DNA of 64,000 nucleotides from Allomuricauda sp. F6463D. Its GTDB lineage: Bacteria; Bacteroidota; Bacteroidia; Flavobacteriales; Flavobacteriaceae. The stretch is taken from positions 62,001 to 126,000 of the forward strand of contig NZ_JALKAN010000003.1 of the NCBI RefSeq assembly GCF_023015965.1, read 5' to 3'. The notes beneath the pieces are model-generated. The model was given only the letters and a program-made list of their open reading frames with translations. It had not been told where the DNA came from and did no database searches. Both the position numbers and the translations under genes were made by a program. Below are positions 54,343 through 63,451 of this stretch, in pieces (within the stretch, counting starts at the first letter, position 1; every line of letters begins with the position of its first letter).

Positions 54343-56166
54343 TTATAATTCACCGCTTACCACTGGCAATGTAAGTTCGGTGCCATCCAAATCCACGGTC
54401 AAAATGGTTCCGGGTTCTGGCCAAAGCGTAAATTCTTTGTCACTGGAAAAAATCATCAAACCGATTTGCTGTCCTTTGGGAATAATTTGGTCGTCTGGCA
54501 TCAACTCAAATTCCATTTCATAAAAATTGTTGGGGACCAAAGGTTCACTTTCTCTTAACGAGCTATGGTTTTGTGGGTCTGCCCATCCACGGGTAATAAT
54601 GTTATCGGTAATCTTGGTGTTCAAAGCGTCGGTCCACGGTAGTGATACCAGCCAAACTGATAAATTGGCAACCGGTTTACTACTGGCCAATTTGATTTTA
54701 ATTCTGGGTACTCCCGAAATGTGAACGTCTTTTGTTAATGGTGCTGTCACATATAGTAATCGGTGTTCTGTGGTTTCTGCTTTTGCCAAACTGGCACCTG
54801 AAAAGGAATAATTGTCCACCAACGTCTCCGTACCTTGTTTCTTAGGTTTAAAATTTGTTAATTTTCCTTTGGAAGGTGCACCGGTACTTGGATAAAGCTT
54901 TATGTCCTTTGCCTCGGGGTTTGGGAAATCTGCATATGGAGTAGGATTATCCTTTTTATGGTTTTCCCTTACAATCCAAGCTTTTGGCTCATTTTCCACG
55001 CCATTTTCTACCCCATAGAGGAAGCGCGTAAACCAGCGATTCATCATGGATAATGGAGGTGGTCCCCCATGCCCACTTTGGTGATAATAAATTTGCACTG
55101 GCAATCCCATTTCTTTGGCTTTTTTATAGATACGGTAGCTGTGCTCGGGCATTACGTTCCAATCATTAAAACCATGGGACATCAAAAGGGCTGCTTTCAT
55201 TGGAGTCATATGGTTCAAATAATCCCTTCCCGCCCAGAAGTCATTGTAATCACCTGTAATACGATCTTGTCCATTTTTCATCTCCGTATCCCGGACTACT
55301 CTGTTGTTTCTTTCTCTTTTTGATTCAGCACCACTATGGATGAAATCGTAAAGTACATCGATATCCTCACCTAAATACCCTCCTGGAGAACGCACAAGCC
55401 CATTGGAACGGTAATAATGGTAATAGGACGTATTCGGGGCGATGGGTATTATTGCTTCCAGACCTTCTACGCCGGTTGTTGCGGCAGCAAGTGGTATGGT
55501 ACCATTGTATGAGGTGCCCGTCATACCCACTTTTCCAGTGGACCAGTAAGCTTTGACTTCTATTTGGCCATTACGTTCGGTGTAGCCTTTTGCTCTCCCA
55601 CATAGCCAATCGATAACGGCTTTGGGAGCCAAGGATTCGTTGTTGCCACCAACGGTTGGGGCACCATCGGAAAGGCCTGTACCGGGAGAGGAGGAGTGAA
55701 CCACAATAAATCCTCTTGGCACCCACGTTCTTGTTTGGGAATTGGAAATAATGGGTCGTTCCCCGATACGCGTTACGTTTGGGTGTTTTCTAGGTGTTCC
55801 GGGTTCACCGATTTCATGCTGCACATTCCAAAAAATATCTTTGTCCAAAGCAGCGGTTCCGGCATAATACGGACTCGATTCATAGATTACCGGCAATTTT
55901 AACCCTTCCGTTTCTGTTTGTTCTGGGCGTGTAATTCCAACATGCATTCGGTCCAGTTGGCCATCACCATCAGAGTCAAAACTCGACTCCACCCAAAGAT
56001 CATGGCGAATCCATTTACTTGGGTCCGAAAAGGCCTCAATCACTTGGGATTCACCATTTATAAAATAGGGTGAGGCCTTGGTTGCCATTTGTGCATTCGT
56101 CGCATGAATCGTGATAAAAAGGAAACATGCTGCAATAAATATGTCTTTTAATCTTTTTTGAACCAT
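54343..56166 (-). CDS. CocE/NonD family hydrolase, exported (X-Pro dipeptidyl-peptidase-like)
   Basis: A 607-residue exported alpha/beta hydrolase. The chosen start (MVQKRLKDIF at 56166) gives a signal peptide ending ATNAQ; further in-frame ATGs lie upstream and cannot be excluded. Seen: VIYESSPYYAGTAALD, the nucleophile elbow VGMTGTSYNGTIPL (Ser), an acid near HGFNDWNV and His in YHQSGHGG, then a C-terminal jelly-roll domain with ITRGWADPQNHSSLRESEP. This looks closer to X-Pro dipeptidyl-peptidase (S15) than the paralogue at 8254. Probably a periplasmic or secreted peptidase or esterase. Confidence 0.87.
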   Translation of the reverse strand: MVQKRLKDIFIAACFLFITIHATNAQMATKASPYFINGESQVIEAFSDPSKWIRHDLWVESSFDSDGDGQLDRMHVGITRPEQTETEGLKLPVIYESSPYYAGTAALDKDIFWNVQHEIGEPGTPRKHPNVTRIGERPIISNSQTRTWVPRGFIVVHSSSPGTGLSDGAPTVGGNNESLAPKAVIDWLCGRAKGYTERNGQIEVKAYWSTGKVGMTGTSYNGTIPLAAATTGVEGLEAIIPIAPNTSYYHYYRSNGLVRSPGGYLGEDIDVLYDFIHSGAESKRERNNRVVRDTEMKNGQDRITGDYNDFWAGRDYLNHMTPMKAALLMSHGFNDWNVMPEHSYRIYKKAKEMGLPVQIYYHQSGHGGPPPLSMMNRWFTRFLYGVENGVENEPKAWIVRENHKKDNPTPYADFPNPEAKDIKLYPSTGAPSKGKLTNFKPKKQGTETLVDNYSFSGASLAKAETTEHRLLYVTAPLTKDVHISGVPRIKIKLASSKPVANLSVWLVSLPWTDALNTKITDNIITRGWADPQNHSSLRESEPLVPNNFYEMEFELMPDDQIIPKGQQIGLMIFSSDKEFTLWPEPGTILTVDLDGTELTLPVVSGEL

Positions 56167-56323
56167 AAACATCTGTATTTTCAATTCAAACCCAAATGGC
56201 ATTGAAATTTTTCGTTTGTAAGAATTTGCTTCTAAGATATTAAATCTTCTAGAGTGATTTGTTATTCGGTTCGCCAAAACATTGTTTTTATTTACCTTTA
56301 ACAGCTAGTTAGACGTAACAATT

Positions 56324-58297
56324 TTGATTTCGAAAACCACCATAGATCAAGTATATGAAACCGCCCGTTTGGAGGAGGTTATCGGTGATTTTGTACAATT
56401 GAAGAAATCGGGTTCCAATTTTAAGGGACTTAGTCCTTTTAGCGATGAGCGTACACCAAGTTTTATGGTTTCTCCGGTGAAACAGATATGGAAGGATTTC
56501 AGTAGTGGCAAAGGGGGCAATGTGGTCGCTTTTTTGATGGAGCATGAGCATTTTACCTACCCTGAAGCTATCAAGTATTTGGCTAAAAAATATAATATTG
56601 AGGTAGAGGAAACCGAACAGAGCAATGAACAAAAAGAGCAGGCCAATGAGCGGGAAAGCATGTATCTGGTCTCCGAGTATGCCCAAAAGTATTTTGCTGA
56701 AACCCTACACAACAGTGAACCTGGAAAAGCTATAGGACTGACTTATTTTAAGGAACGAGGATTCTCCAATGAGACCATAAAAAGTTTTGGTCTTGGATAT
56801 TGTCTGGACGAATGGGAGGCTTTTACCAAAACGGCGCTGGGAAAAGGGTATAAATTGGAGTTCTTGGAAAAAACAGGGCTCAGCATTGTGAAGGAAAAGC
56901 CCGGGGGAGAAAAAAGAACCTTTGATAGGTTCAAGGGGCGTGTAATGTTCCCTATCCATTCCATGAGTGGTCGGGTACTCGGTTTTGGAGGTCGTATTTT
57001 GACCAATGATAAAAAGGCTGCCAAATATCTGAATTCACCAGAAAGCGAGATTTACCATAAAAGCAAGGTGCTTTATGGTATCTACTATGCCAAGCAAGCC
57101 ATTGCTAAAGAAGATAATTGTTATTTGGTCGAAGGATATACGGATGTGATACAGATGTATCAGCGTGGGGTGGAAAACGTAGTGTCCTCTAGCGGAACCG
57201 CATTAACTCCTGAGCAGATTAGACTTATTAATAGGCTAACAAAGAACATTACGGTTCTATTTGATGGTGATGCCGCAGGACTTCGAGCATCTTTGCGCGG
57301 TATCGACCTTATTTTGGAACAGGGCATGAATGTGAAGATCTGTACTTTTCCAGAAGGAGAGGACCCTGATAGTTTTGCCAAGAACAACACTTTTGAAGAG
57401 GTCCAACTATATCTTAAGGAGCAATCTAAGGACTTTATCCAGTTCAAGACATCTTTATTGGCGGAGGAAGCAGCCAATGACCCTATAAAGCGAGCCGATA
57501 CAGTAAGGGATATTGTGAACAGTATTAGCAAGATTCCTGATCGTATCCGTCAGGAAATCTATGTGCAGGAATGTGCAAAGATCATGCAAATTTCTGAAGA
57601 TGTGTTGTACAATACTTTGGCACAGATAGATAAAAAACTTCGGACCGATACAGCTAAGAAAGCCAAACAGGAAAGAAAAACTTTCGAAGTTGTAAAAAAT
57701 GACGCTGTTGTAGAAAAAGTAGATGTCCAATATGAATTGGAACGAAAGATTATTGAAGTGCTTTTGCTTTATGGCGACCAAAAACAGGAGTTTGAGGATT
57801 TGGTACTCAAGGAAAATGAAGGAGGTGAATTGGTGCTTGAGCCAGAAACCGTTGAAACCAAAGTGTATGAAAAAGTATATCTAGATCTTCAGGATGACGA
57901 AATTGAGCTTACCAATGAGCAGTTCAAGGTTATATATTATAAATTGATAGAGAAACTGAATGAGGACGCAAATTTTTCAGTAAGTACATTTTTATCAGAG
58001 TTAGATCAAGAGACTGTTTCAGAAGTTTCTTCCATTTTAATGGAAGAAGAGCAGTATGTACTTCACGATTGGGAACGTCGGGATATCTATCCAAAGCAAA
58101 AAAAAGTGGGGGTGGCCCAGTTGGTTGGAGAAACCATTCTTACCTTACGTTGCAACCTAATCAAGAATAGAATTGAAAAACTACAGGAGCGGACAAAGGA
58201 GAACCAAGAGGATAATACCGAAGTTTTGGAAGAGATTGTGAATTACCTTCAGCTGAATAAACTATTGAACGCCAAATTGAATAGAGTGCTTTCTTAA
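56324..58297 (+). CDS. dnaG: DNA primase lacking zinc-finger ligands
   Basis: A 657-residue primase that makes RNA primers at the replication fork. The N-terminal domain has the frame of the CHC2 zinc module (GLSPFSDERTPSFMVS, QIWKDFSSGKGGN), but the four usual ligands are replaced by Ser37, Ser40, Asp58 and Ser61. The TOPRIM core is intact: VEGYTDVIQMYQRG (Glu) and VLFDGDAAGLRAS (Asp-x-Asp), with the basic FKGRVMFPIHSMSGRVLGFGGR. A C-terminal helicase-binding part (about 430-657) follows. The start is TTG at 56324. It ends at a strong hairpin. Confidence 0.93.
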   Translation: MISKTTIDQVYETARLEEVIGDFVQLKKSGSNFKGLSPFSDERTPSFMVSPVKQIWKDFSSGKGGNVVAFLMEHEHFTYPEAIKYLAKKYNIEVEETEQSNEQKEQANERESMYLVSEYAQKYFAETLHNSEPGKAIGLTYFKERGFSNETIKSFGLGYCLDEWEAFTKTALGKGYKLEFLEKTGLSIVKEKPGGEKRTFDRFKGRVMFPIHSMSGRVLGFGGRILTNDKKAAKYLNSPESEIYHKSKVLYGIYYAKQAIAKEDNCYLVEGYTDVIQMYQRGVENVVSSSGTALTPEQIRLINRLTKNITVLFDGDAAGLRASLRGIDLILEQGMNVKICTFPEGEDPDSFAKNNTFEEVQLYLKEQSKDFIQFKTSLLAEEAANDPIKRADTVRDIVNSISKIPDRIRQEIYVQECAKIMQISEDVLYNTLAQIDKKLRTDTAKKAKQERKTFEVVKNDAVVEKVDVQYELERKIIEVLLLYGDQKQEFEDLVLKENEGGELVLEPETVETKVYEKVYLDLQDDEIELTNEQFKVIYYKLIEKLNEDANFSVSTFLSELDQETVSEVSSILMEEEQYVLHDWERRDIYPKQKKVGVAQLVGETILTLRCNLIKNRIEKLQERTKENQEDNTEVLEEIVNYLQLNKLLNAKLNRVLS

Positions 58298-58303
58298 AAT
58301 ATA

Positions 58304-58336
58304 AAATCCCTTCCAATGGTCGATTGGAAGGGATTT
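58304..58336. terminator. Hairpin between convergent dnaG and response regulator
   Basis: AAATCCCTTCCAAT pairs perfectly with ATTGGAAGGGATTT (14 bp) around a 5-base loop. The T-tract on either side is short, but the stem is very strong and lies between two convergent stops. Confidence 0.75.
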
Positions 58337-58364
58337 ACTCAATGGTTGGTTTGGTTGGGTATTC

Positions 58365-58994
58365 TTAATATAATTCCAGCGCTTTGGCCTGTTGCAGTAA
58401 GTCGACCAAATTGTCCACATTCAGTTTCTTCATCAATCTTGCTTTGTATGTGCTTACTGTTTTTTCGTTAAGGTTCAACCCTTCGGCAACCTCCTTGTTT
58501 CTTTTCCCACTGGCCAATAGCTTAAGTACTTCTACCTCTCTGGAAGATAATTTTCTAAAGAATCTTCTAGGTTTTTGTGTACTTTCATCAAAAGCTAAAC
58601 GTTGGGCAAGCTCGTTTGTTATGAACATGTTGCCTTCGCTAACTTTTTTTACGGCAGAAATAATGTATTCTACATCGGCAGTTTTGGAAAGGTATCCAAA
58701 GGCACCTGCACGTATTGTGCTGAGCGCATAGACATCTTCGGATTGTCCACTGTACATTAAAGTTTTAATGTCCGGGAACTCCAATTTCATTTTTCTAAGT
58801 GTGGCAATTCCATTTATTTCTGGAATATCCATTTCTAAAATAATTACATCGGGGGTTATGTTTTTCAATGTATTAAAAAGCTCTTCGGTAGTTGAAACAT
58901 CCGCTATAACTTCAATGTCAGAGCTGGATTCAAGTACCTTTTTGATACCAAGCCTTACCACAGGATGGTTATCAGCTATCAATACTTTTATCAT
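58365..58994 (-). CDS. NarL/LuxR-type response regulator with altered phospho-acceptor site
   Basis: A 209-residue two-domain protein: receiver (1-120) and LuxR HTH (about 145-205, SSREVEVLKLLASGKRNKEVAEGLNLNEKTVSTYKARLMKKL). The receiver departs from the standard: the acidic pocket reads ADNH (Asp8, Asn9) and the phospho-acceptor position aligned with PDLILLD in NarL is Glu54 (PDVIILEMDIPE). The Lys of the active site is kept in YLSKTAD. Glu can mimic phospho-Asp, so the protein may act constitutively or by another signal. No histidine kinase is adjacent. Confidence 0.88.
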   Translation of the reverse strand: MIKVLIADNHPVVRLGIKKVLESSSDIEVIADVSTTEELFNTLKNITPDVIILEMDIPEINGIATLRKMKLEFPDIKTLMYSGQSEDVYALSTIRAGAFGYLSKTADVEYIISAVKKVSEGNMFITNELAQRLAFDESTQKPRRFFRKLSSREVEVLKLLASGKRNKEVAEGLNLNEKTVSTYKARLMKKLNVDNLVDLLQQAKALELY

Positions 58995-59094
58995 CGTATT
59001 AGATTTAATTTAATAAATGGTTAGTGGCTAAATACTTACAATATATAGCGAGCAAGATAATAATTAATTAACGTAAACTTCTAACTTTTTTCTT

Positions 59095-59123
59095 AAAACC
59101 ATAGTTTTTCTATGGTTTTTTTT
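59095..59123. terminator. Hairpin between nadE and the response regulator
   Basis: AAAACCATAG and CTATGGTTTT form a 10-bp stem over five T. It lies just past the nadE stop on the minus strand, with only a short T-run there; on the plus strand the T-run is eight bases. Confidence 0.55.
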
Positions 59124-59153
59124 GTCTTAGTCAAGGGTTTTTAGGGTAAGATG

Positions 59154-59942
59154 TTATTTTAGTCCTGTTGGGATTTCACAAATAGGTATTGGGATCATCT
59201 TATGTTTATTGGCCTTATTGTATTTTTTATAGATTGCGAAAACTTCTTTTTCCCTTCCGGTGAAGTCATTTGTTGTTTTTTCGGTATCATCCATTTGCAT
59301 GGCCCATTCCAATTCGGGGTAGGAGGCACCTATTTGATCCTCATCGGTTCGGCTGTCTCCCCATAACCCGTCGGTAGGGGCTGCCTCCATAATATCTTGG
59401 TTTACGCCTAGTACTTGTCCAATTTCATAAACTTCGGTTTTTAACAGGTCGGCGATGGGACTAAGGTCAACACCTCCGTCACCATATTTTGTGTAAAACC
59501 CAATACCGAAATCTTCAACCTTGTTTCCTGTTCCGGCAACCAAATATCCTTTTAGGGCTGCAAAGTAGTACAAAGAGGTCATGCGCAATCGTGCTCTAGT
59601 ATTTGCCAAGGACATAAACCGCTCTTCTTCTTTATCTACTTTAGGAAATGCATCCACTAGGCTATCGAACACTGGAGTAAGGTTGACAGATTGTCTGTAA
59701 ACGTTGGGAAAGTTCTCAATCAACCAATCAATATGCTTATCGGCACGTGTTACTTGATTTTCACCTTGGTGAATGGGCATTTCCAGACACAAAAGTTCCA
59801 GCCCGGTTTTGGCACAAAGTGTTGAGGTTACCGCCGAATCGATTCCACCGGATACGCCAATTACAAAACCTTTGCATTTTGCGTTCTCAGCATAGTCCTT
59901 TAACCAATCAACAATGTGGGTGATTACCTTTTCTGTTTGCAT
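59154..59942 (-). CDS. nadE: NH3-dependent NAD(+) synthetase
   Basis: A 262-residue enzyme that amidates NaAD to NAD+ with ATP. The PP-loop SGGIDSAVTSTLC and the segments VAGTGNKVEDFGIGFYTKYGDGGVDL and PTDGLWGDSRTDEDQIG are diagnostic. No glutaminase domain is fused, so it uses ammonia or an external glutaminase. It is divergent from gldB over a 66-base gap. Confidence 0.95.
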   Translation of the reverse strand: MQTEKVITHIVDWLKDYAENAKCKGFVIGVSGGIDSAVTSTLCAKTGLELLCLEMPIHQGENQVTRADKHIDWLIENFPNVYRQSVNLTPVFDSLVDAFPKVDKEEERFMSLANTRARLRMTSLYYFAALKGYLVAGTGNKVEDFGIGFYTKYGDGGVDLSPIADLLKTEVYEIGQVLGVNQDIMEAAPTDGLWGDSRTDEDQIGASYPELEWAMQMDDTEKTTNDFTGREKEVFAIYKKYNKANKHKMIPIPICEIPTGLK

Positions 59943-59967
59943 TTCTTACTATTTAGATTCAATAAAT

Positions 59968-59975
59968 TACCTTTG
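59968..59975 (+). promoter_or_regulatory. Candidate -7 box TACCTTTG for gldB-gldC
   Basis: TACCTTTG matches TAnnTTTG exactly and would start transcription near 59982, 27 bases before the gldB ATG. The nearest upstream TTTG (59936) is too far, so the -33 box is not clear. Confidence 0.45.
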
Positions 59976-60008
59976 TGCCCTGTAAATTTAAACCCTGTAT
60001 CCTTAAAA

Positions 60009-60998
60009 ATGAAGTGGTTGTTGAAATACTTTAAGAATCCGATATGTAAATGTTTTGGTTTGATGATGATCTTGCTTCTATCATCTTGTGGAAAAACAGA
60101 TAAAAAGGAGGATGAAATCGCCAAGATTAATGTCGACCTTCGAATATCTAGGTTCGATCAAGAATTTGCAAATGCATCACCAAGTGATATACCAAAGTTA
60201 AAGAGCGAGTATCCTTATTTGTTCCCTAAGCAATATTCTGATAGTGTTTGGATTACAAAGTTAACGGACACCCTTCAACAAGAACTTTCCGAAGAGGTTG
60301 CCAAAACGTTTGGAGATTTTGAACAAGAAGCAGCTGATTTGGAATCACTTTTTAAACACATCAAATATTATTTTCCAGAAACAGAAACCCCACACGCGGT
60401 AACACTAACCTCAGATGTTAGATATGACAATCGCATTATTTTGGTTGACTCTCTTTTGTTGATTGGTCTTGATAACTATTTAGGTGAGGACCATCATTTT
60501 TATGAAGGACTCCAAAGGTATATAGCAGCTAACTTGGACAAAACATTTTTAGTGTCGGATGTGGTGAGTGCGTTTTCCAAAAAAGTACTGGCCTATCCAA
60601 GAAACCGTACATTACTTTCCCGTATGGTGTACTATGGAAAAGAACTTTATTTAAAAGATAAATTAATTCCTTTAGCGACCGATGCTCAGAAAATCGGGTA
60701 TTCAGATGAGCAAATAGCGTGGGCCAAGACCAATGAAGAACAAATGTGGAAGTATTTTGTGGAGAGAGAACTGCTATACAATACAGATTCCGACTTGGAT
60801 GGAAAATTCTTGGACCCGGCACCCTTTTCGAAATTTGGATTGGAACTGGATAACGAATCGCCCCCTCGTTTGGGAAGGTATATGGGTTGGCAAATTGTAC
60901 GGGCCTTTATGGAAAAAACCGATATAGGTTTAAAACAGTTGCTGGAGATGCCAGCTGATGAAATTTTAAAACAATCAAATTACAAACCAAGAAAATAG
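60009..60998 (+). CDS. gldB: Gliding motility lipoprotein GldB
   Basis: A 329-residue lipoprotein needed for gliding in Flavobacterium. The start MKWLLKYF at 60009 yields a lipoprotein signal with lipobox LLSSC; an ATG about 90 bases upstream overlaps nadE and lacks signal features. The mature part contains VDLRISRFDQEFANASPSD, SDVRYDNRIILVDSLLLIGLDNYLG and a C-terminal RLGRYMGWQIVRAFMEK that match the GldB family. gldC starts immediately after the stop. Confidence 0.9.
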   Translation: MKWLLKYFKNPICKCFGLMMILLLSSCGKTDKKEDEIAKINVDLRISRFDQEFANASPSDIPKLKSEYPYLFPKQYSDSVWITKLTDTLQQELSEEVAKTFGDFEQEAADLESLFKHIKYYFPETETPHAVTLTSDVRYDNRIILVDSLLLIGLDNYLGEDHHFYEGLQRYIAANLDKTFLVSDVVSAFSKKVLAYPRNRTLLSRMVYYGKELYLKDKLIPLATDAQKIGYSDEQIAWAKTNEEQMWKYFVERELLYNTDSDLDGKFLDPAPFSKFGLELDNESPPRLGRYMGWQIVRAFMEKTDIGLKQLLEMPADEILKQSNYKPRK

Positions 60999-61334
60999 AT
61001 GGCAGTAAAACATACTTCGGAGATAACATTAAAAGTTGGATTGGATGAGAATCGGGTGCCCGAGGAATTAGAGTGGTCTGCACAAGATGGAGGTATTGAC
61101 AGAGAAGAGGCGAAAGCTATGATGCTTTCGGTTTGGGACAGTAAAAACCAGGAGTCATTAAAAATTGACTTATGGACCAAGGATATGCCGGTAGACGAGA
61201 TGAAATTGTTTTTTCATCAAACATTGGTGACGATGGCCGATACCTTTTTTAAGGCCACACAGGATGAAAAAATGACGGCGACCATGAAGGATTTTTGCGA
61301 TTATTTTGCGGAAAAACTTGAGTTGAAGAAGTAG
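60999..61334 (+). CDS. gldC: Gliding motility protein GldC
   Basis: A 111-residue cytosolic protein that follows gldB with no gap, the conserved gldBC order. VKHTSEITLKVGLDENRVPEEL-like N-terminal strand pattern, EWSAQDGGIDREEAKAM and MKDFCDYFAEKLELKK fit the GldC family. In Flavobacterium it supports but is not essential for gliding; its exact role is unknown. Confidence 0.9.
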   Translation: MAVKHTSEITLKVGLDENRVPEELEWSAQDGGIDREEAKAMMLSVWDSKNQESLKIDLWTKDMPVDEMKLFFHQTLVTMADTFFKATQDEKMTATMKDFCDYFAEKLELKK

Positions 61335-61340
61335 TATAAG

Positions 61341-62014
61341 CTATTTCTTTATTTCTATATAGCCTTTTTTTATCAAGGACAGGTTTTTAATGTTTCGATG
61401 GATATTATCGGTTATCTCTCCAGTACTTTTATGCACTTTAAATAGGGTGCTTTGATGTTCTGATAAAGCGGTAATTTCAAAAAAAGTATCCTGTTCAATT
61501 ATCGTTAAGGTCTTATTTGCACCATTGAGTATTTTCCATTGTTTCCTATACGAAGATTTTTGCCCATTGTTCGCATGTAAAATAAACTCAATAAGTTGCT
61601 CGTCCTCCTTACTTGGAATATAAAATGGAAAATGTTGAGAAGCATCTAAGATATCTTCTGTATTAATAATGGGCTGATAAATTGTGGATTTAGAGATAAT
61701 ATCAACCGAAGCACTGTAATAAAAAGCAGAATTTTTTTAGCCGCAAATTTTATGGGAATATCAAAAAATACAATCATTGAGCTGTCTTTGGAAAATACCT
61801 TGGACTCATAAATTTCTGGTATATCTTTCCCACTATCTAATTTGATAAGTCTTTTAGCTATTTGAACAATATTTTCTTTCTTTTTGTCAATCATATTTTC
61901 TACTGCTATCCGGTCTTTTGTAATAGCATTTTTTGAAGGGACGCAGCTGGAACTGGCTAAAATTAAATGAAGTAGTAGATTAATATAAAGGAAATTGTGG
62001 ATTAGATTTTTCAT
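61341..62014 (-). pseudogene. Lipoprotein gene with frameshift in an A7 run
   Basis: The gene starts at 62014 with a lipoprotein signal (lipobox ASSSC) and reads in frame to a run of seven A (minus strand, 61733-61739). Beyond this the first frame gives short nonsense and stops at 61646. If one base is gained or re-read, the frame continues NSAFYYSASVDIISKS and stays open for about 130 codons to a TAG at 61341. The restored protein would have about 224 residues. I do not recognise the family. The shift may be a true mutation, an assembly error or programmed slippage. The region is AT-rich. Confidence 0.7.
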
Positions 62015-62022
62015 CGATTTGA

Positions 62023-62520
62023 TTAGGCAAATTGATTGAATATTATTTTTTCCTTCCCTCTCAAGCGTAGTTGTTCTGCTATTTTTTCTTTTTTAGGCAC
62101 TAGTATTATCATGTAGAGTACCAATATGCCTCCAATTAGTAGATAGGCCAGGTTGTGGGTCGTATGATAAATGAAAGTGCTGACCACTGCTGGGCCATAA
62201 ATAAGCGAAAGCTTGATTACAAATGCTATTCGAAATTTGTTGATCTTTTCAGTCAATGGCGTAGCTGCGGTAATCTCGGAAATCTTTTTTTTGAAAATAA
62301 AATCTCCAAACAAAATGCAGCTTGTTACGGCCATTGCAGTAAATGCTAATTCTGTTTCTTCCGATAGGTAAATGCCATGCTCAAGATTTCTGCTTAACAG
62401 ATAGAATGTGGAACCAAATATAATTGGTATCATAACAAATATTTTGTGAATCGATCTTATTTTGATTGTAAACCCAGAAATGTTGTCATGTTGTTTTTGC
62501 ATCGATAGGGATTTTCTCAA
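62023..62520 (-). CDS. Small integral membrane protein of unknown function
   Basis: A 165-residue protein (or 159 from the internal ATG at 62502) with four hydrophobic segments: FVMIPIIFGSTFYLL, LAFTAMAVTSCILFGDFI, FVIKLSLIYGPAVVSTFIY and LAYLLIGGILVLYMIIL. The segment between helices is basic, and the C-terminus is charged. I do not recognise a family. It precedes the frameshifted lipoprotein gene with an 8-base gap, so the two likely form one unit. Confidence 0.7.
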   Translation of the reverse strand: MRKSLSMQKQHDNISGFTIKIRSIHKIFVMIPIIFGSTFYLLSRNLEHGIYLSEETELAFTAMAVTSCILFGDFIFKKKISEITAATPLTEKINKFRIAFVIKLSLIYGPAVVSTFIYHTTHNLAYLLIGGILVLYMIILVPKKEKIAEQLRLRGKEKIIFNQFA

Positions 62521-62695
62521 AGAAAAGGAATCAATAGCTTAAAAGAATAGCTGAATTGACGAATACCCAATACTGATTGACGGTTAAGGCGTATTGTAAA
62601 TAATGGAGCTGATTATAAACGCTTTTTTAAGAAACTACGATAAAATATATAATCCAATTTGGATATCAGTGCGTTAAAATATTGTGATGGAGCTG

Positions 62696-63307
62696 CTAAT
62701 TTTTTTTGAAAAACTGTTGATTGATGCCGTCAATGAAATCCAAAAGTTCTTTGCGCCCCATTCGGTTGGTGGAAGAGGTAGTGAAATGAGAAGGAGCCTC
62801 TTCCCAAGCGCCTTCCAATAATATTTGAAGGTAAGCGTTGGCCTGCTTCTCGATAACGGCAGGTTTTAGTTTGTCTGCTTTGGTAAAAATAATGGCAAAA
62901 GGTATCTGATTGGTTCCCAACCATTCCATGAATTCCAAATCAACAGGTTGTGGTTCGTGGCGAATATCGACCAATACAAAACCACAGACCAATTGTTTTC
63001 TTTTTTGAAAATACTCCGTAATATATTTCTGAAATGTTTTTTTATCCTTTTTGGAAACCCGGGCATAGCCGTAACCGGGCAAATCCACCAAAAACCAATT
63101 GTTGTTGATTTTAAAATGGTTGATGAGCTGTGTTTTTCCAGGTCTCCCCGAAGTTTTTGCCAATGCTTTGCGTTCCACAAGCATATTGATCAAGGAAGAT
63201 TTACCAACGTTGGATCTACCTATAAAAGCGTACTCCGGTATCGGTTCATTAGGGCATTTTGCAACATTGGAGTTGCTCATTACAAATTCTGCAGACGTGA
63301 TTTTCAT
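62696..63307 (-). CDS. engB: Ribosome biogenesis GTPase EngB (YihA/YsxC)
   Basis: A 203-residue GTPase needed for 50S assembly. G1 GRSNVGKSSLIN, switch GRPGKTQLINHF, G3 DLPGYGYA, and G4 TKADK are all in order. The C-terminus (TSSTNRMGRKELLDFIDGI) is typical. It is followed on the minus strand after 175 bases by the small membrane protein gene and preceded by an alpha/beta hydrolase gene. Confidence 0.96.
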   Translation of the reverse strand: MKITSAEFVMSNSNVAKCPNEPIPEYAFIGRSNVGKSSLINMLVERKALAKTSGRPGKTQLINHFKINNNWFLVDLPGYGYARVSKKDKKTFQKYITEYFQKRKQLVCGFVLVDIRHEPQPVDLEFMEWLGTNQIPFAIIFTKADKLKPAVIEKQANAYLQILLEGAWEEAPSHFTTSSTNRMGRKELLDFIDGINQQFFKKN

Positions 63308-63451
63308 TTTAAATAGGCGTTTGACTGTAGCTTTAAGAAGATAGATTTAAAACTAAGACTTTGTTCTGAAAAATTCGTTGTTTTAAATAGATAATAACTG
63401 ACAAGTAGCTAGGTGAAAATGGATTATAGTTAAAACCCTATCGGCCGATTG

